Positions 7,390 through 9,957 of a stretch of 9,957 bases of DNA are shown here, piece by piece. Made by a program: the position numbers and the translations under genes. The notes under the pieces were generated by a model. It was not told the origin of the DNA. It made no database searches and saw only the letters and a program-made list of their open reading frames with translations. Every line of letters starts with the position of its first letter. Positions within the stretch are counted from its first letter, which is position 1. The stretch spans positions 1 to 9,957 of the forward strand of contig CAJOLG010000052.1 in NCBI GenBank assembly GCA_905235315.1. Direction: 5' to 3'. The DNA comes from an uncultured Solobacterium sp. GTDB lineage: Bacteria; Bacillota_I; Bacilli_A; Erysipelotrichales; Erysipelotrichaceae.

Positions 7390-9146
7390 AACGTACAGAT
7401 CATAACGGAACACTTCGCGCAGGCGATGCCGGCAGAACGGTAACTCTGATCGGCTGGGTCGCAAAGCGCCGCAACTTCGGCTCGCTCGTATTTATTGACC
7501 TGCGGGACCGCTCGGGCATCTGTCAGATCGTATTTGATGAGACTGTCAGCGATGCCGTAAAAGATGTGCGCAGTGAGTATATTCTTCAGGTAACCGGGGA
7601 AGTCCGGGTCAGAAAAGATCCGAACCCGAAACTGCCGACCGGAGAAATTGAGGTTGCCGCAAAGGAAGTGAATATCATCAATACCGCTGAAACATCCCCG
7701 ATCACAATTGCGGATGACAGTGATACCAGCGAGGATATCCGCCTGAAATACCGGTATCTTGATCTGCGCCGCAAGCCGCTTCAGGACAACCTGATCCTGC
7801 GGCACAGAATTCAGATGATCGTGCGGCGCGTGCTGGATGAGGAAGGGTTTATTGAAGTATCAACCCCGATCCTGGCCCGCTCCACACCGGAGGGCGCCAG
7901 AGATTATCTGGTTCCTTCCCGGATTTACAACGGCCGGTTCTGGGCGCTTCCGCAGAGCCCGCAGATCTATAAGCAGCTGCTGATGATCTCCGGCATGGAA
8001 CGCTATTTCCAGATTGCCCGCTGCTTCCGGGATGAAGATCTTCGGGCCGACCGGCAGCCGGAATTCACTCAGATCGATATTGAGATGAGCTTTGTGGAGG
8101 AAGATGATGTATTCGCTGTCGTTGAAAAGCTGATGCGCAGTATCTTCCGTGAGATCAGAAAGACAGAACTTCCGGAGTTTGCACGTCTGTCCTGGGATGA
8201 GTGCATGAAGAAATACGGTACGGACAAACCGGATCTGCGGTTTGGAAATACGATCCATGATCTGACCGATCTCTTCCGGAATACGGAATTCCAGGTATTC
8301 CGTTCCGTGATCGATGCGGGAGGGGAGATTGACGCGGTTCATTTTGCCGGTATTGCGGATCAGTACAGCCGCAAGGCCATCGACAAGCTTCAGGAATTCC
8401 TGAAGGCAGGATTCCGTGCCAAGGCGCTTGCGTATCTGAAACTGGAGAACGGGGTGCTTTCCGGCTCCATTGCCAAGCCGCTTTCCGAAGCGGAAAAAGC
8501 AGCTGTAATTTCGCATTTTGACATGCATGACAATGACATCGTGTTCCTGATTGCGGATACACCTCAGATCGCAAGAGCTGCGCTCGGCGCGCTCCGGATC
8601 CGGGTTGCGCACGAACAGGATCTGATTGACCGCAGCCAGGACCGTTTCCTCTGGGTCACCGACTTCCCGATGTTTGAGTACAGCGAAGAAGAGAACCGCT
8701 GGGTCGCGGCGCATCATCCGTTTACCGCACCGAAAGAAGAAGATGTGGATAAACTGTTTACTGACCCAGAGCACTGCAGTTCGCGGGCCTATGACCTTGT
8801 GCTCAACGGCTATGAGCTTCTTTCCGGTTCGATTCGTATTCATGATCAGGACCTTCAGGAGAAAGTATTTGAGGCGATCGGTCTTACGATGGAACAGGCA
8901 AAGCAGAAGTTCGGCTTCTTCCTGGAAGCGTTCCGTTACGGAACACCGCCGCACGGCGGAGTCGGCATCGGTCTGGAACGCCTTACGATGGTTCTTGCCG
9001 GAACGGAAAACATCCGTGATGTTGTGGCGTTCCCCACGACGAACAGTTCGCTCGATCTGATGACCGAAAGCCCGAACTATGTCGATGACGCGCAGCTTGA
9101 AGTACTCGGCATTGAAGTGAGTGAAGATAATAAAAAACAGGCATAA
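7386..9146 (+). CDS. aspS: Aspartate–tRNA ligase
   Basis: A bacterial-type class IIb synthetase of 586 aa that charges tRNA-Asp. The N-terminal OB-fold anticodon-binding domain (about 1–105) has GWVAKRRNFGSLVFIDLRDRSG (23–44). The catalytic domain has RYLDLRR (123–129), motif 1 near 150–163, LPQSPQIYKQLLM (188–200) and motif 2 with FRDEDLRADRQPEFTQ (214–229). A GAD insertion domain lies at about 285–420. ELLSGSIRIHD (477–487) and motif 3 with GVGIGLERL (525–533) follow. The start codon overlaps the hisS stop as ATGA, so translation is coupled and transcription is under the hisS T-box. Residue 31 in the anticodon-binding domain is Phe, where discriminating enzymes often have Leu and relaxed Asp/Asn enzymes often have His. 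Specificity for tRNA-Asp alone is therefore not settled by sequence. Confidence 0.97.
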   Translation: MKRTDHNGTLRAGDAGRTVTLIGWVAKRRNFGSLVFIDLRDRSGICQIVFDETVSDAVKDVRSEYILQVTGEVRVRKDPNPKLPTGEIEVAAKEVNIINTAETSPITIADDSDTSEDIRLKYRYLDLRRKPLQDNLILRHRIQMIVRRVLDEEGFIEVSTPILARSTPEGARDYLVPSRIYNGRFWALPQSPQIYKQLLMISGMERYFQIARCFRDEDLRADRQPEFTQIDIEMSFVEEDDVFAVVEKLMRSIFREIRKTELPEFARLSWDECMKKYGTDKPDLRFGNTIHDLTDLFRNTEFQVFRSVIDAGGEIDAVHFAGIADQYSRKAIDKLQEFLKAGFRAKALAYLKLENGVLSGSIAKPLSEAEKAAVISHFDMHDNDIVFLIADTPQIARAALGALRIRVAHEQDLIDRSQDRFLWVTDFPMFEYSEEENRWVAAHHPFTAPKEEDVDKLFTDPEHCSSRAYDLVLNGYELLSGSIRIHDQDLQEKVFEAIGLTMEQAKQKFGFFLEAFRYGTPPHGGVGIGLERLTMVLAGTENIRDVVAFPTTNSSLDLMTESPNYVDDAQLEVLGIEVSEDNKKQA

Positions 9147-9155
9147 TGTCAAGAC

Positions 9156-9184
9156 TGTACAGCCTGTATTCACTTTGTTATATT
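9156..9184 (+). promoter_or_regulatory. Promoter of the 6S RNA gene (extended -10)
   Basis: TGTACA at 9156–9161 (4 of 6 matches to the -35 consensus), a 17-base spacer and TATATT at 9179–9184 (5 of 6), with an extended -10 TG at 9176–9177. The predicted start, about 9190–9191, coincides with the first base of the 10-bp closing stem of the downstream RNA. It lies just after the aspS stop. Confidence 0.78.
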
Positions 9185-9189
9185 GAAGT

Positions 9190-9345
9190 TGCCGGAAGGA
9201 CCACATATTTTTCCAACACATTGATATAGGGAATTCTGACTGGACATCCAGGTGTGAAAGCCCGGTACGGCCGGGAATCCCGGCGGATGGATAAGAATGC
9301 CCACCTCTACATAAGAGGGAACATATCACCCCTTCTGGCATTTTC
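9190..9345 (+). ncRNA. ssrS: 6S RNA (RNA polymerase regulator)
   Basis: A rod-like RNA of about 155 bases can be drawn. The closing stem is 10 bp (9190–9199 with 9331–9340, one G·U pair). A large central bubble follows (about 9200–9232 and 9299–9330), carrying a small hairpin on its 3' side (CCTCT 9304–9308 with AGAGG 9314–9318). The upper arm is closed by ATTCT/AGAAT (9233–9237 with 9294–9298) and CATCC/GGATG (9245–9249 with 9285–9289), ending in a GC hairpin (9261–9265 with 9271–9275). A closing stem plus open bubble that mimics a melted promoter is the hallmark of 6S RNA, which binds sigma-A RNA polymerase when nutrients run out. The location right after aspS is that of the Bacillus 6S gene bsrA. 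The closing stem is followed by TTTTCTT, and a stronger terminator comes shortly after. The size is at the short end for 6S. There is no convincing protein frame here. Confidence 0.8.
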
Positions 9346-9354
9346 TTCGGATTG

Positions 9355-9386
9355 AAAAACAGACCGTTCAGCGGTCTGTTTTCTTT
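9355..9386. terminator. Bidirectional intrinsic terminator between 6S RNA and the carboxypeptidase gene
   Basis: An 11-bp perfect stem (9356–9366 with 9372–9382) and a 5-base loop. The outer four pairs are A-T, so there is a T-run on each strand: TTTTCTTT on the plus strand and five T on the minus strand. It can stop 6S RNA read-through from the left and the convergent carboxypeptidase transcript from the right. Confidence 0.88.
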
Positions 9387-9957
9387 CGGGGCTGCCCGCT
9401 TTCTGCGCCTTGCGCGGCGGATTCTGCGCCGGATCGTTCTGCGGATGATGAGAATCAGAAGGAGAACCAGAAGAATGATAAGCAAGGCGGCGGTCCAGAA
9501 CAGGAAGGGGTGTTCTCCGCGGAGTGCATTGAGGGTATTGATGATGTGTGCCAGAGTGCTGTATTCCGCATCCGTTTCGGAAACAATCGTTGTTTCATAA
9601 ACGGTCTGTCCCTGTACCGTTACCGTCAGGGTGCCGAGCACATCGCCGGCCGCGAGAGGTGCCTGGATGCGCTCCGGGACCGTAGAGACAATCTCCGGTG
9701 CTGCTTCGGCAGGCAGATCCATCGTGACCGTCTCGGGTACGGCAACCTCGAAGATCACCTCCGGAAGGGTATCATTCACGGTGACCTCGGTCAGATGTTC
9801 TCCGGCCGACAGAAGGGTTTTCCGTTCATAGTGCTCCGCATACCACCCATAGACCGAAGCGGCATCCGCAAGATGTCCGGTTCCTTCGGAATGCGCGGTG
9901 GTAAGGACAAGATGCATCCCGTTGAATTCCGCATGCGACGTGAAACATCTTCCGGCC
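9368..9957 (-). CDS. D-alanyl-D-alanine carboxypeptidase (PBP5-like, peptidase S11), C-terminal part; 3' end unclear
   Basis: Only the 3' part is present; the gene runs in from beyond the right edge. The visible frame starts with AGRCFTSHAEFNGMHLVLTTA, matching the end of the S11 penicillin-binding domain just after the KTG box, which lies outside the window. A beta-rich PBP5 C-terminal domain follows (VTVNDTLPEVIFEV up to AGDVLGTLTVTVQGQTVYET). Next come a membrane segment of about 22 hydrophobic residues (9509–9444) and a very basic Arg/Lys tail. Such enzymes trim the terminal D-Ala from peptidoglycan pentapeptides outside the membrane. This one would be held by a C-terminal helix with the basic tail in the cytoplasm. 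The frame has no stop near the tail: it runs through the terminator, 6S RNA and part of aspS to 7862–7860. Dropping one A in the A4 run before the hairpin would end it at TGA 9370–9368, so I set the end there tentatively. Family assignment is good; the end is not. Confidence 0.75.

Noticed and set aside
7860..9354. Continuation of the carboxypeptidase frame as a 500-residue tail antisense to 6S RNA and aspS.
   Set aside because: The sequence loses carboxypeptidase character at the terminator and then simply mirrors the complement of the 6S gene and aspS. Treated as a missing stop, not a real domain.
9352..9831. Small plus-strand frames (82 and 66 codons) opposite the carboxypeptidase gene.
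   Set aside because: One starts near the terminator hairpin and is an Arg-rich complement of the membrane helix and basic tail; both are shadows of the minus-strand gene.
1..9957. Search by eye for CRISPR arrays, insertion sequences, tRNA or rRNA genes, and defence or toxin–antitoxin genes.
   Set aside because: No direct-repeat array, transposase motif, cloverleaf or accessory protein frame was found; nearly every base belongs to core genes or their regulatory RNAs.

Overview
This window looks like a housekeeping segment of a Bacillota (Firmicutes) chromosome, moderately GC-rich by eye. The order recJ–apt–relA–hisS–aspS–6S RNA matches the well-known Bacillus arrangement, but no dtd gene lies between relA and hisS. 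The short RecJ and the type of PBP5-like carboxypeptidase would suit an Erysipelotrichales-like member, but that placement is inference. I see no mobile element, CRISPR array, tRNA or rRNA, and no new multi-gene system. The unusual content is regulatory RNA, gene ends and a variant MurD.

Left block (1–2917): murD encodes a MurD-type peptidoglycan ligase with non-standard motifs, followed by a compact recJ. They are joined by a 4-base ATGA overlap, and the last codons of an upstream gene probably overlap murD in the same way. Middle block (2918–5841): apt (adenine salvage) has its own extended -10 promoter and ends at a strong intrinsic terminator. relA, a bifunctional (p)ppGpp synthetase/hydrolase of 734 aa, starts only 31 bases after that terminator's T-run, and no promoter is evident in the gap.

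Right block (5842–9146): a promoter just after the relA stop drives a T-box leader ahead of hisS–aspS. The leader can be resolved into distal Stem I, specifier, Stem III, antiterminator and terminator. Its specifier reads GAC (Asp) inside GACAC, and its T-box bulge is UGGC, which matches the G73 discriminator of tRNA-Asp. The operon, although led by hisS, therefore appears to be controlled mainly by tRNA-Asp charging. hisS and aspS overlap by 4 bases. Both relA and the T-box respond to uncharged tRNA, so this block is a concentrated amino-acid-starvation module.

End (9147–9957): an extended -10 promoter precedes a rod-shaped RNA with a closing stem, central bubble, small bubble hairpin and GC-rich terminal hairpin, best read as 6S RNA. 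A bidirectional terminator then separates it from the convergent 3' part of a D-Ala-D-Ala carboxypeptidase gene on the minus strand. That gene's frame has no stop codon before the terminator and stays open through 6S RNA and much of aspS, which suggests a frameshift or a gene end with no stop.
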